A stretch of DNA of 64,000 bases from JAISGQ01 sp045604965 (GCA_045604965.1 JAZUPB010000041.1:62001-126000); one strand, 5' to 3'; shown: positions 25,116 to 33,785, counted from the stretch's first letter. The notes: a model not told the origin generated them from the sequence alone. Program-made: numbers and translations.

Positions 25116-26777
25116 TTAAAACAATCCGCTTATTTTTGATTCGCTGTCCACGTCAATATTAGTTGCTGCAGGAACTTTGGGAAGTCCGGGCATAGTCATT
25201 ATATCGCCTGCAAGAGCAACAACAAATCCTGCGCCATTTGACAGCCTTACAGACTTAATCGTGATTTTAAATCCACTCGGTCTTCCGAGAAGTGCAGCAT
25301 TATCAGAAAGCGAATACTGAGTTTTTGCCATACATACAGGCATATTCTTGGCAAGCTCTTCTATTGCAGCAATCTCCTTAAGTGCTGCAGGAGTAAAATC
25401 AACACCGTCTGCGCCGTAAATTCTTTTTGCAAGAACATTTATTTTTTCGACTATTGATGCATTCAGATCATAAATAGGAGCGAAATTATTTTCTTTCTCA
25501 CAGGCATCACAGACCTTCTGAGCAAGCTCTGTACCGCCAAGTCCTCCGTTTGCAAACACATCTGAAAGTGCAAAATCAGCACCAAGCTCAGTGCAGTAAT
25601 TCTTAATGTAATCCAGATCCTCCTGTGCGTCTGTAAGGAATCTGTTAATTGCAACAACTACAGGTACTCCGTATTTTTTAAGATTTTCAATATGAGCACC
25701 CAGATTTACGATTCCGCGCTTCAAGGCATCCATACTGTCATCGGCAACTTTAGGATTGATTCTGCCGTTATATTTAAGTGCTCTGACCGTTGCAACAAGA
25801 ACGATAGCTGACGGGGCAAGTCCTGCCATTCTGCATTTTATATCGAGGAACTTTTCTGCTCCCAGATCAGAACCGAAGCCAGCTTCTGTTATGCAGTAAT
25901 CTCCAAGCTTAAGTGCCAGCTTCGTTGCTCGGACAGAATTGCATCCGTGTGCAATATTTGCAAAGGGTCCTCCGTGCATAAGCGCAGGTGTACCCTCAAG
26001 GGTCTGCACCAAATTAGGCTTTATTGCATCTTTAAGCAGAGCGGTCATAGCACCCTCCGCCTTAATATCCTTTGCAAATACGGGTTCCCCTGAATAAGTA
26101 TACGCTATCAGGATTTTTCCGAGACGTTCCTTAAGATCGTCAATATTTTCCGCAAGACATAATATAGCCATAACTTCGCTTGCAACTGTAATTATAAAGC
26201 CGTCCTCACGGGGAATTCCGTTGGATTTTCCGCCAAGTCCGATAGTTATATTACGCAGCGCACGGTCATTCATATCAAGGCATCTTTTGAACACAATCCT
26301 TCTTGAATCAATTCCCAGAGAATTCCCCTGCTGAAGGTGATTATCAAGCATCGCACAGAGCAGATTGTTTGCAGATGTTATAGCGTGCATATCGCCTGTG
26401 AAATGAAGATTTATATCTTCCATCGGAATAACCTGACTGTATCCGCCTCCTGCTGCGCCTCCCTTAACGCCGAAAACAGGACCTAAGGACGGCTCTCTCA
26501 GCGCAATAACCGCTTTTTTTCCTATATGCGCCATAGCCTGCCCCAATCCAATGGTTGTTGTTGTTTTTCCTTCACCTGCCGGAGTGGGATTAATAGCAGT
26601 TACAAGTATAAGTTTTCCGTCTTTACCTTTCGAAATACGGTCAATCGCCTCTTCGGTAATTTTAGCTTTATAGTGACCGTAAAATTCAAGCTCGTCATTA
26701 TTTATATCAAGTATTTTAGCAATTTCTTCTATTTTTCTGATTTTGGCACCCTGTGCAATTTCTATATCGCTCAGCAT
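25116..26777 (-). CDS. fhs: Formate-tetrahydrofolate ligase
   Basis: Makes 10-formyl-THF from formate, THF and ATP for purine synthesis and one-carbon metabolism. At 553 residues it matches the usual 555. The ATP loop is TPAGEGKTTTTIGLGQA (66-82), with REPSLGPVFGVKGGAAGGGY (94-113) and the folate-binding regions downstream; the C-terminus MTMPGLPKVPAA is conserved. Marks an anaerobe or acetogen-like folate metabolism; no other Wood-Ljungdahl genes are seen here. AGGAGAC lies before the ATG; a TATAAT with an extended TG sits 18-ish bp upstream of the leader at about 26812. First gene of the six-gene operon. Confidence 0.95.
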   Translation of the reverse strand: MLSDIEIAQGAKIRKIEEIAKILDINNDELEFYGHYKAKITEEAIDRISKGKDGKLILVTAINPTPAGEGKTTTTIGLGQAMAHIGKKAVIALREPSLGPVFGVKGGAAGGGYSQVIPMEDINLHFTGDMHAITSANNLLCAMLDNHLQQGNSLGIDSRRIVFKRCLDMNDRALRNITIGLGGKSNGIPREDGFIITVASEVMAILCLAENIDDLKERLGKILIAYTYSGEPVFAKDIKAEGAMTALLKDAIKPNLVQTLEGTPALMHGGPFANIAHGCNSVRATKLALKLGDYCITEAGFGSDLGAEKFLDIKCRMAGLAPSAIVLVATVRALKYNGRINPKVADDSMDALKRGIVNLGAHIENLKKYGVPVVVAINRFLTDAQEDLDYIKNYCTELGADFALSDVFANGGLGGTELAQKVCDACEKENNFAPIYDLNASIVEKINVLAKRIYGADGVDFTPAALKEIAAIEELAKNMPVCMAKTQYSLSDNAALLGRPSGFKITIKSVRLSNGAGFVVALAGDIMTMPGLPKVPAATNIDVDSESKISGLF

Positions 26778-26845
26778 ATTGTCTCCTCCGAATCAAACTG
26801 TTGAAAAATTATAACACATTATTCATAATGTTTAAAGTATTTTGC

Positions 26846-26874
26846 TTGAATTAACGCAAAGTTAAATATATAAT
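26846..26874 (+). promoter_or_regulatory. Sigma-A promoter for rodA/ftsW-like gene
   Basis: TTGAAT (26846-26851), 17-bp spacer and a consensus TATAAT (26869-26874), 68 bp before the GTG start. Divergent to fhs. Confidence 0.75.
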
Positions 26875-26942
26875 ATTCTACATCTTAATGTAAAAAATTT
26901 GGGCAAGATACCTTTCAATTATATTGTAAACAGGGTGACGCA

Positions 26943-28094
26943 GTGCAAAAATTACTCGTTTTTTTCAAAAAAGCAGGTTATGCAATCGTTAAGTATGTTA
27001 AAACAACATATGTAGCCCTTTGGGTTACGACTCTTACTGCATCTGTTTTCAGTTGTATGCTGGTTTACAGCGCAACTCATACATTGGGACTGCGAAGAGT
27101 CGTCGTTCAGATGGCAGCATGTCTTATCGGCTATGTTGGTGCTATTATCATCTCAACAATGGATTATGAACGGCTCGGTGAACTATGGTACTTAATTGCC
27201 GGCGTTTGTATAGCGCTTGTTCTCGCAACCTTTATTTTCGGTGTTAAAGGTAATGAGCTGGCTGACGATAGAGCTTGGCTGCGTATTTTCGGCGTCAGCT
27301 TCCAGCCCTCAGAACTTATGAAAATTGGATTCATTATCACATTATCATATCACTTATCTTTGACAATCAAAGCTGGACACATAAACTCTGTTCCGCATCT
27401 TCTCCTCGTTGTAGGTCACGGTCTTGTTCCCATTTCCCTTATCCTTATTCAGGGTGATACCGGTAACGCTATGGTATTTGCGATAATCTTTGCCGTAATG
27501 ATCTTCTGCAGCGGCATTGACTGGAAATACATCGCTTTGGTTGTAATCGTCGCTCTTGCCGCGCTTCCGGTTTTGTGGCAAAATCTCCCTTCTTTCCAGA
27601 AGGAAAGAATCAGAGCTGTATATTTTCCGCAGGAAGGTGATGAGCTTAACGCTCTGTATCAGCAGACTCTTGGCAGAATGGCTCTCGGTTCCGGCGGTAT
27701 TTCAGGTCAGGGATGGATGAATGGCTCACTTACTCAATCAGGCCTGATACCTGAAGATTATACAGACTTTATCTTTACTGTTGCAGGTGAAGAATTCGGA
27801 TTGATCGGCTGTCTTATCATATTGATTGCAGAGCTTTCCATAATCATCCTCACCCTTCGTGCGGCTTTCTCTGCGCGCGATAATATGGGTAAATTTATGT
27901 GTCTCGGATTTTTTGCTGTAATCTCTGTTCAAACCATATTCAATGTTGGAATGTGCCTTGTTGTTCTCCCCGTTATCGGTATTACCTTACCGTTTTTCAG
28001 CGCCGGCGGCTCTTCCAGTATGTGTCTTTACTTTGGATTTGGTCTTGTGTTAAGTGCATTTATGAGACGCAATGAAGCTAATCTGAGAATATAA
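26943..28094 (+). CDS. rodA: SEDS-family peptidoglycan polymerase (RodA/FtsW/SpoVE)
   Basis: A 383-residue polytopic protein with about ten hydrophobic segments. SEDS signature pieces are FQPSELMKI (119-127), QGDTGNAMVF (168-177), GQGWMNGSLTQSGLIPEDYTDF-like (258-279) and LPFFSAGGSSSMCLYFGFGL. It polymerises glycan strands from lipid II, normally with a class B PBP. The start is GTG at 26943 with AGGGTGAC upstream. I cannot firmly separate RodA from FtsW or SpoVE: no mreBCD, ftsZ or sporulation-specific neighbours are adjacent. In spore formers, SpoVE-type copies are common. Confidence 0.9.
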   Translation: MQKLLVFFKKAGYAIVKYVKTTYVALWVTTLTASVFSCMLVYSATHTLGLRRVVVQMAACLIGYVGAIIISTMDYERLGELWYLIAGVCIALVLATFIFGVKGNELADDRAWLRIFGVSFQPSELMKIGFIITLSYHLSLTIKAGHINSVPHLLLVVGHGLVPISLILIQGDTGNAMVFAIIFAVMIFCSGIDWKYIALVVIVALAALPVLWQNLPSFQKERIRAVYFPQEGDELNALYQQTLGRMALGSGGISGQGWMNGSLTQSGLIPEDYTDFIFTVAGEEFGLIGCLIILIAELSIIILTLRAAFSARDNMGKFMCLGFFAVISVQTIFNVGMCLVVLPVIGITLPFFSAGGSSSMCLYFGFGLVLSAFMRRNEANLRI

Positions 28095-28129
28095 TTTTAA
28101 GGCGAGTGTGTTTCACACTCGCCTTAAAA
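28095..28129. terminator. Bidirectional hairpin terminator
   Basis: A 16-bp stem (28095-28110 with 28114-28129) with a 3-base loop, just after rodA. It also overlaps the end of the convergent DUF4363 gene. T tracts on both sides are short. Confidence 0.7.
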
Positions 28130-28489
28130 AATGTTATTTAGGTCTGCTTTTTGGCTTTCATCCAGATGATCCATCGCTAATTCAATCTCCAAACAGTCAA
28201 TCCTGAAAATATAGTCACATTCATTTTTGGTTTCTTTAAGTCTTTCCACAAGAACTGTAACCTTTTCAAGTTCATCGTGTTCTATATACCACGCCGCCAT
28301 TTCACTGTACTTCTTCCATTTTTCCGAAACATCGGAAATAAGCTCTTTCGAGTCTTTTTTGTCCGACTCTATCTCATTAACAATTCTCTTTACATCGTCA
28401 GAAAAGTTTGAGGTATACAATACTGATGTCAGACATACAGCTGTAATCACAGCTGCTATTATTAACGCACTTATAACTCTGCTGGTCAT
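28124..28489 (-). CDS. DUF4363 family membrane-anchored protein
   Basis: A 121-residue protein: one N-terminal helix (residues 7-26) then a charged, helical (possibly coiled-coil) extracytoplasmic region. I recognise it as DUF4363-like because it sits directly after a DUF421 gene, a common pairing in spore-forming Firmicutes. Overlaps the DUF421 gene by 4 bases, so translation is coupled. Function unknown; likely partners DUF421. Confidence 0.8.
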   Translation of the reverse strand: MTSRVISALIIAAVITAVCLTSVLYTSNFSDDVKRIVNEIESDKKDSKELISDVSEKWKKYSEMAAWYIEHDELEKVTVLVERLKETKNECDYIFRIDCLEIELAMDHLDESQKADLNNIF

Positions 28490-29130
28490 TTGCTTTTCCT
28501 CACAATTCTGTATTCTTTGTTCTCATCTGCTACCATAATGTAAATATCCTCAGGTTTGACTTTTTCTTTTTTCAAAACCTTTTGTATATCTTTTTCATTC
28601 CACGAAATAAGATTCACTGAATTTTTTTCAATTTTGCCGTCATTTATTATCAATGCATATAGTGACGGTGAGCTCTGATTTTCTGCCTGGCTTTTTTGCA
28701 GAATACTTAATACTCCATCTGTTTCAACAACCGCATATTCCACTGAATTGACATCAAACACTCCGTTTTTTCTGAGCTCCTCAAAAAGATCTTCATTTGA
28801 AAATCTGATTTTCCTCATCGCCGACTGATCTATTTCACCCTTTGCTATAACCACTACAGGTCTTCCGCTTATTATATGGCGCAATCCGCTGTTTTTCAGC
28901 ATTAAAAACGATAAGCATAGTTCCAGCAAAACAAGTGTCAGTATCGGCATTACACCCGTGAGAAGCGGTGTTCCCACATTTTGCATAGGTATAGTTGCAA
29001 CATTTGATATCATTAATGTAACAACAAGCTCCGATGCCTGCATTTCTCCCATCTGTCTTTTTCCCATTATTCGCACAGCAAAAACGACAAGTGCAAATAA
29101 AAGCGCTGTACGCACAACGATGACAATCAT
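28486..29130 (-). CDS. DUF421 family membrane protein (YetF-like)
   Basis: 214 residues with three N-terminal hydrophobic segments (about 7-20, 32-52, 57-74) followed by a soluble domain of two YetF-type repeats. The RIMGKRQMGEMQASELVVTLMISN block near residues 20-46 is characteristic. Family members in Bacillus include YetF and several sporulation-expressed YdfS/YrbG-like proteins; the molecular function is not known. Starts with RBS GAAGTGAT before the ATG, after an operator-like palindrome. Pairs with DUF4363 downstream. Confidence 0.88.
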   Translation of the reverse strand: MIVIVVRTALLFALVVFAVRIMGKRQMGEMQASELVVTLMISNVATIPMQNVGTPLLTGVMPILTLVLLELCLSFLMLKNSGLRHIISGRPVVVIAKGEIDQSAMRKIRFSNEDLFEELRKNGVFDVNSVEYAVVETDGVLSILQKSQAENQSSPSLYALIINDGKIEKNSVNLISWNEKDIQKVLKKEKVKPEDIYIMVADENKEYRIVRKSK

Positions 29131-29149
29131 TCGATCACTTCTCTCTCAT

Positions 29150-29170
29150 ATTTCATATAGTATATGAAAT
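29150..29170. promoter_or_regulatory. Operator-like perfect palindrome upstream of the DUF421 gene
   Basis: ATTTCATATA (29150-29159), one central base, TATATGAAAT (29161-29170): a 10-bp perfect inverted repeat, 20 bp before the DUF421 start. The only features around are the terminator of the upstream gene and the RBS, so it is a candidate binding site, or part of a promoter (it has CATATACTAT in one orientation, resembling some sporulation -10 elements). Confidence 0.4.
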
Positions 29171-29179
29171 AAAAAGAAA

Positions 29180-29200
29180 AAGTGCCCAAAATGGGCACTT
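29180..29200 (-). terminator. Intrinsic terminator after the sugar isomerase
   Basis: A 9-bp stem AAGTGCCCA with TGGGCACTT (29180-29188, 29192-29200), AAA loop, followed on the minus strand by a run of TTTTT. Confidence 0.8.
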
Positions 29201-29207
29201 GTAATAT

Positions 29208-30017
29208 TTACCTACGTTTCTTCTTCCACGGTGTACCATCATCAAGCAGACCGTTCATATAGTCAACAGAGTCTCTCAGTTCAGTGATCTTATCAAAGTC
29301 ACGACGATATACCTCTATGACCCAGGTAGGATGATTATGGTATTTATCGAGGATGGTCTTCATACGATAATAGTCCATACTTCCTTTTCCGGGAAGCATA
29401 CAGTCTCTCATCGTGCTGTTATCATTGCAATGGATGTGAACTATACTATCTCCGATCTTGTCCATAAAATCATACGGATCATATCCGCTTCTTATGGACT
29501 GTTTAATATCAAAAACGAATTTGCCGTATTTACCGAGCTGTTTCTTCATCTTTAAGAGGAAGTCCGGGTTCTGACTTCTGTGAAGATTTACGTTTTCCTG
29601 TGCAAGTGTAACACCCATTTTTTCTCCGCACTCAGCTATTTTCAAAAAGCGCTCTATATACTTTCCGTCTGCCACGCTGCCCGGTAATCTGTCACCGTGG
29701 AGAACGACAACCTGTGCATCCATCTTGTTGGCAGCATAAAAATACTGCTTATATGTTTCAAGCATATCAGTAAAACGCCGCTCATAGTCTGAAAAAAACA
29801 TAAACGGCTCCATCTGAGATGAATACGGGTGTACGGAATATACCGTTCCTCCGTTTCTTTTTATATACTTCGCGATATCTTTGACGTATGAAGGTTCCAG
29901 CTCTGAATTTGTGTTGAAAAAAACTTCAAATTCACTTATTCCCATATCAATCAATGTGGAAATTGAGCGTTCTGTCAGCATCGGATATAAGCAGGCAGTT
30001 GAAACACCAACCTTCAT
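29208..30017 (-). CDS. Sugar phosphate isomerase/epimerase family protein (AP endonuclease 2 TIM barrel)
   Basis: 269 residues of the xylose-isomerase-like TIM barrel. Motifs that match the family are the glutamate in AQENVNLH (near residue 141, metal ligand), DIKQS (about 168), HIHCND (about 196-201) and WVIEVYRRD (about 241-249, with the second glutamate). Metal-binding Glu-Asp-His-Glu set is therefore present. Substrate unknown: could be an inosose, hydroxypyruvate or sugar epimerase. Single gene with good RBS (AAGGGTGAT) and a terminator. Confidence 0.85.
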   Translation of the reverse strand: MKVGVSTACLYPMLTERSISTLIDMGISEFEVFFNTNSELEPSYVKDIAKYIKRNGGTVYSVHPYSSQMEPFMFFSDYERRFTDMLETYKQYFYAANKMDAQVVVLHGDRLPGSVADGKYIERFLKIAECGEKMGVTLAQENVNLHRSQNPDFLLKMKKQLGKYGKFVFDIKQSIRSGYDPYDFMDKIGDSIVHIHCNDNSTMRDCMLPGKGSMDYYRMKTILDKYHNHPTWVIEVYRRDFDKITELRDSVDYMNGLLDDGTPWKKKRR

Positions 30018-30093
30018 TGTATCACCCTTCCCGGCAGCAATTACCTTTGCAATATGTGCTTTATTATGCTATCATAATGCCGGTGAAAACATT

Positions 30094-30345
30094 ATGAAAA
30101 TTTTAAATAACATATATAGTCAGTTTAAAACTCTGTCCTGGCTTGCAATACGAATAATTCAGGCTACTATCTGTATATTCTGCGTTATTTTGATCTGCAC
30201 CATACTGCTTATGCTTTTTCCTGATATCATAAGCAACTCTATCCAGAACATACAAATTGTAAATGAGCTGTTAAATACATCTACACGTCTTCTGACCCTG
30301 GGAATCATAACAGCATTTGTTTCTGACATAATTATCCGTATTTAA
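30094..30345 (+). CDS. Small membrane protein, unknown
   Basis: An 83-residue frame with two hydrophobic helices (about residues 20-40 and 61-80). The start ATG at 30094 is supported only by a weak GGTGAAAA site. A promoter-like TTGCAA-17 bp-TATCAT (30047-30075, with TG before the -10) would give a start of transcription just before the ATG, leaving almost no leader, which weakens the call. Not recognised. I keep it because it fills the gap between two divergent transcripts and has clear helix character. Confidence 0.45.
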   Translation: MKILNNIYSQFKTLSWLAIRIIQATICIFCVILICTILLMLFPDIISNSIQNIQIVNELLNTSTRLLTLGIITAFVSDIIIRI

Positions 30346-30420
30346 TTATACTATTTCATAAATAGAATTTCAAGTACTAATGCATTTTAATAACAAAACT
30401 TCTTTTCAATTCTTAATAAA

Positions 30421-30453
30421 AAAACAAAGCCGACTATCTGTCGGCTTTGTTTT
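30421..30453. terminator. Bidirectional intrinsic terminator
   Basis: A 14-bp perfect stem (30421-30434 with 30440-30453), 5-base loop, with A and T ends. Serves 30094-30345 on plus and the small gene 30454-30684 on minus. Confidence 0.85.
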
Positions 30454-30684
30454 TTACTTATCTCTGTTTTTTACAAAAGTAATAATTGCAAGAACAATAC
30501 CGATTGCAGAGTAAACGCCTGCTACTGTATACAGTGCAGGAGCAATAAGACCTATGACCCAGATACCCTCAATCAGTGATGCAAGCCATGCAAAAACACC
30601 TACAATAGCTGCGTAAATCACAATAGATATTACAAGACCTACAACATTGGAAGCCATTGAACTTACCGGAAAAAGTTTTCTCAT
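30454..30684 (-). CDS. Small two-helix membrane protein, unknown
   Basis: 76 residues: two hydrophobic helices (about 13-34 and 42-69) with the positive ends (MRKLF, KNRDK) on the cytoplasmic side. Good RBS (AGAGGAAATAATC) and a sigma-A promoter at 30715-30744, with a hairpin after the stop. It is back to back with sigK. Not recognised. Confidence 0.7.
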   Translation of the reverse strand: MRKLFPVSSMASNVVGLVISIVIYAAIVGVFAWLASLIEGIWVIGLIAPALYTVAGVYSAIGIVLAIITFVKNRDK

Positions 30685-30714
30685 TTGATTATTTCCTCTT
30701 TTCAGTTTTTTATT

Positions 30715-30744
30715 ATATTAAAACGTATTCTTCCATAAAGTCAA
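30715..30744 (-). promoter_or_regulatory. Sigma-A promoter for the 30454 gene
   Basis: TTGACT (30739-30744), 18-bp spacer, TAATAT (30715-30720) on the minus strand, about 30 bp before the start codon. Confidence 0.6.
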
Positions 30745-30840
30745 TATGTAAAACGTAAATTAAATACAAATTTGGCAAATTTAGAGGAAACTTTACCCAT
30801 CTGCGCGAATATATTTTAATATATAGCTTGGAGGTGCAGT

Positions 30841-31551
30841 ATGGATTTCATTCAGCTTTTGACTCAATCATTCGGAAGTATTGTTTATCTTTTACTTGGT
30901 CTTTCCGGTAACGGCGCATTTCCCAGACGGTTAAGTCCATCTGAAGAAAACAAGTATATACAATTAATGCAGCAGGGCGACGAGGACGCGCGCATTAAAC
31001 TTATAGAACATAATCTGCGTCTCGTTGCATATATAAACAGAAAATATTATTCTGTTTCAAATGATATAGATGATCTTATTTCAATCGGTACAATAGGTCT
31101 TATAAAAGCTGTCGATACGTTTTCTCCCAACAAGGGAATCCGTTTATCCTCTTATGCCTCAAGGTGCATCGAAAACGAGGTTCTTATGTATTTACGTTCC
31201 TCAAAAAAAAATTCGTCAAACATTTCTATAAGTGAACCGATAGAAACAGACAGACAGGGCAACACAATTACATTTATCGATGTTATTGCCGATGATACCG
31301 TATTAGCAGATGAGCTTGAGCTTAAAATTCAGGGCGAACGCCTTAGGAAATGTATAAATCATCTTTCCGATAAAAGAAGCCGCGAAATAATTATTCTAAG
31401 ATACGGTCTCTGCGACTGTGATCCTATGACGCAAAAAGAAATTGCCGATAAATTCGGGATTTCCCGTTCTTATGTTTCACGTCTTGAGAAAAAGGCATTA
31501 ACCGAACTTTCTGAACTTATAAATAAAAATGATATTGATCTTTGCCCTTAA
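30841..31551 (+). CDS. sigK: RNA polymerase sporulation sigma factor SigK
   Basis: Late mother-cell sigma factor. The 236-residue protein keeps a hydrophobic N-terminal prosequence (DFIQLLTQSFGSIVYLLLGL, about 2-21), expected to be cut by SpoIVFB, then region 2 (KLIEHNLRLVAYINRKYYS and DDLISIGTIGLIKAVDTF) and region 4 with helix-turn-helix (TQKEIADKFGISRSYVSRLEKKAL). The gene is a single uninterrupted frame, so no skin-type element splits it here. TTGGAGGTGC is 4-5 bases before the ATG. I did not find a convincing sigma-E/sigma-K promoter. Starts 156 bp from the divergent small gene. A bidirectional terminator follows. Confidence 0.93.
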   Translation: MDFIQLLTQSFGSIVYLLLGLSGNGAFPRRLSPSEENKYIQLMQQGDEDARIKLIEHNLRLVAYINRKYYSVSNDIDDLISIGTIGLIKAVDTFSPNKGIRLSSYASRCIENEVLMYLRSSKKNSSNISISEPIETDRQGNTITFIDVIADDTVLADELELKIQGERLRKCINHLSDKRSREIIILRYGLCDCDPMTQKEIADKFGISRSYVSRLEKKALTELSELINKNDIDLCP

Positions 31552-31574
31552 AACCTTAAATTTTCGACTAATAT

Positions 31575-31602
31575 AAAAAAGCCGACCTGTGTCGGCTTTT
31601 TT
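31575..31602. terminator. Bidirectional intrinsic terminator
   Basis: A 12-bp perfect stem (AAAAAAGCCGAC 31575-31586 with GTCGGCTTTTTT 31591-31602), 4-base loop. Serves sigK (plus) and gltA (minus). Confidence 0.85.
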
Positions 31603-31603
31603 A

Positions 31604-32977
31604 TTATCTTTCGTCCATAGGAATATATTCCTTGCGATCTGCTATATTCATATACGCAGGTCTGATTATCTTACCTACATTTATATTTTCTTCGATAAGA
31701 TGTGCACTCCATCCTGCTATTCTTGCAATAGCGAAAATTGGTGTGTAAAGCTCAAGGGGCAGATTGAGCATCTTATAAACAAATCCGCTGTAAAAGTCTA
31801 TATTTGCGCTTACGCCCTTGTAAGTCTTTCTTCTCTTGCCTATTATCTGCGGGGCTATACGCTCAACTGTAGCATACATCTTATATTCTTTCTCAAAACC
31901 CTTTTCCTCAGAAAGACTTTTTACAAATCCTCTGAAAACTCCTGCTCTGGGATCTGAAAGAGAATAGATTGCGTGTCCCATACCGTAAATAAGGCCCGAT
32001 TTATCAAAAGCCTTCTTATCAAGCACATTCTCAAGATACTGTGTAATCTGTTCCTCATCAGTCCAGTCGTCCAATGTATTCATCATATCATCAAACATCT
32101 GAACAACCTTTATATTTGCACCGCCGTGTCTCGGTCCTTTAAGTGAGCCCAAAGCACCTGCTATAACAGAGTATGTATCTGTTCCTGATGATGCAACAAC
32201 GTGGGTGGTAAATGTCGAATTGTTGCCGCCTCCGTGCTCCGCGTGGAGCACAAGAGCAAGGTCAAGTATTCTTGCCTCAAGTTCGGTATAACTGCTATCG
32301 GGTCTAAGCATATAAAGGATATTTTCAGCGGTAGAAAGCTCAGGTCTGGGTGTATGAATAAACAGACTTCCGTTATTATGATAATGCTCGTATGCCTGAT
32401 AGCCATATACTGAAAGCAAGGGGAACAGCGCAATAAGCTGTAGACACTGACGCACAACATTAGGCAGAGACGTATCATTTGCATTTCCGTCATAGGAATA
32501 CAATGTAAGTACGCTTCGAGCCAGTGTATTCATCATATCAAAGCTCGGAGCTTTCATAATAATATCACGCACAAAACTTGTAGGCAGGCTTCTGTATCCA
32601 GCAAGAACTGCACAGAACTCCTGCAGCTGTTCATATGTTGGAAGCTCTCCGAAAAGGAGAAGATATGTTATCTCTTCAAAACCGAATCTTTTATCATCAA
32701 GAAAACCTTTTGTAAGTTTATTTATATCATAACCTCTGTAAAAAAGCTGACCTTCACAAGGAATTCGTACACCGTCTTCTTCCCTCGTTGACTGAATTTC
32801 AGAGATTTCTGTAAGACCTGTAAGGACGCCTCTTCCGTCAAGGTCTCTAAGACCTCTTTTTACTTCATACTTATTATAAAGAGAAGTGTCTATTGTACTG
32901 CTTTTTACACATTTTTCAGAATATTTTTCAATTGTTGGTGTTACCTTTGTAAATTCTGTATTATTGTTAAGTATCAT
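31604..32977 (-). CDS. gltA: Citrate synthase
   Basis: Condenses acetyl-CoA with oxaloacetate. The 457-residue protein carries the catalytic histidine motifs: EHGGGNNSTFTTHV (about residues 246-259), GHAIYSLSDPR (near 327-337) and a conserved DFYSGFVY block (near 382-389). N-terminal helical extension of about 70 residues. It probably feeds 2-oxoglutarate and glutamate synthesis in a partial TCA route; no aconitase or isocitrate dehydrogenase is in the window. It overlaps the marR stop by 4 bp, so it is co-translated with that regulator. Confidence 0.92.
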   Translation of the reverse strand: MILNNNTEFTKVTPTIEKYSEKCVKSSTIDTSLYNKYEVKRGLRDLDGRGVLTGLTEISEIQSTREEDGVRIPCEGQLFYRGYDINKLTKGFLDDKRFGFEEITYLLLFGELPTYEQLQEFCAVLAGYRSLPTSFVRDIIMKAPSFDMMNTLARSVLTLYSYDGNANDTSLPNVVRQCLQLIALFPLLSVYGYQAYEHYHNNGSLFIHTPRPELSTAENILYMLRPDSSYTELEARILDLALVLHAEHGGGNNSTFTTHVVASSGTDTYSVIAGALGSLKGPRHGGANIKVVQMFDDMMNTLDDWTDEEQITQYLENVLDKKAFDKSGLIYGMGHAIYSLSDPRAGVFRGFVKSLSEEKGFEKEYKMYATVERIAPQIIGKRRKTYKGVSANIDFYSGFVYKMLNLPLELYTPIFAIARIAGWSAHLIEENINVGKIIRPAYMNIADRKEYIPMDER

Positions 32978-33438
32978 ATATCCGTCTCCTTATCCATTTC
33001 AGAAAGTTTATGCATTATTTTATTTATCTTTCGTATTGCATCGCTCAGTTCTTCTATCTCTTCTTCTCCAAGCTTTGAAAGCATTTTCTTTACATATTCA
33101 GAATAGTATTCTCTGCGGAGTTTTATATATTCAAGTGTTTTTTGAGATATTTCTGAAACAATGATTCGTTTATCTTTTTCATCGTGATGCCTGCTTATAT
33201 ATCCTTGGTCTGATAATCGTGCAATAACTTTTGTCATTTGCTGTTTTGTTATATGCATCGCATCTGCAAGCTCAGTCATTGTCATCGGTCCATCCATTGC
33301 AAGTTTACACATAGTGTATATCTGCAGCGCAGTAAAATCATCTTTGAACCGTTCCTCAAAAGGTCTGGACAGATGTTCTGAAACCAGAACGACCATATCA
33401 ACTATATCATCAGACACTTGCATTTGAAAAGCCGACAT
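32974..33438 (-). CDS. MarR family transcriptional regulator
   Basis: 154-residue winged-helix regulator. The helix-turn-helix with wing runs from about residue 36 to 98 (MDGPMTMTELADAMHITKQQMTKVIARLSDQGYISRHHDEKDKR in pieces). Flanking helices give the dimer. It starts at ATG 33438 (GGAGG upstream) and is translationally coupled to gltA. Its own promoter at 33478-33506 carries a palindrome at 33457-33478, so it is probably a repressor of its own operon and hence of citrate synthase. Ligand unknown. Confidence 0.92.
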   Translation of the reverse strand: MSAFQMQVSDDIVDMVVLVSEHLSRPFEERFKDDFTALQIYTMCKLAMDGPMTMTELADAMHITKQQMTKVIARLSDQGYISRHHDEKDKRIIVSEISQKTLEYIKLRREYYSEYVKKMLSKLGEEEIEELSDAIRKINKIMHKLSEMDKETDI

Positions 33439-33456
33439 ATATCTGCCTCCAGTAAA

Positions 33457-33506
33457 TTGGTAAACTTTTGTTTACTAATTATAATCACTGCATAGGCTTC
33501 AGTCAA
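33457..33506 (-). promoter_or_regulatory. Strong promoter with MarR-type operator for marR-gltA
   Basis: On the minus strand TTGACT (33501-33506), 17-bp spacer, consensus TATAAT (33478-33483). Overlapping the -10 and start site is an inverted repeat: TTAGTAAAC and GTTTACCAA, 4 bp apart (33457-33465 and 33470-33478). This is the usual position for a repressor site. Operator identity is inferred from placement and symmetry. Confidence 0.8.
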
Positions 33507-33785
33507 TTTGTTTTTTCGTTTATTAATTAATTCTTAATTATAATGTGTAAAACAAATAAATTCTACATACTGAAAACACAAAATTTGATATAGTTTACGG
33601 ATACAATGGTTATAATGCACCGTAGGGCTGTAAGAACTATATGAATATAAAGCTTCTGTTGCAATTGTAAATATTCACATATAACCTACATCACCATATT
33701 ATTCCGAGCCCGATTCTTACTATTACCTATGTTTATCACATCTGTATTTTAATAAAACACTTTGGTCTCTTTACAATATTTTTTT
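33507..33785. other. Intergenic stretch with no gene seen
   Basis: AT-rich, between the marR promoter and a terminator hairpin. No coding frame with an RBS, no tRNA and no clear structured RNA seen. A TATAAT occurs near 33612-33617 on plus but its -35 spacing does not fit. Confidence 0.5.

Noticed and set aside
30841..31551. A skin-type element splitting sigK
   Set aside because: The reading frame is continuous from prosequence to region 4.
33600..33625. TATAAT on plus strand in the 33507-33785 gap as a promoter
   Set aside because: No -35 at 16-18 bp and no gene downstream on that strand.
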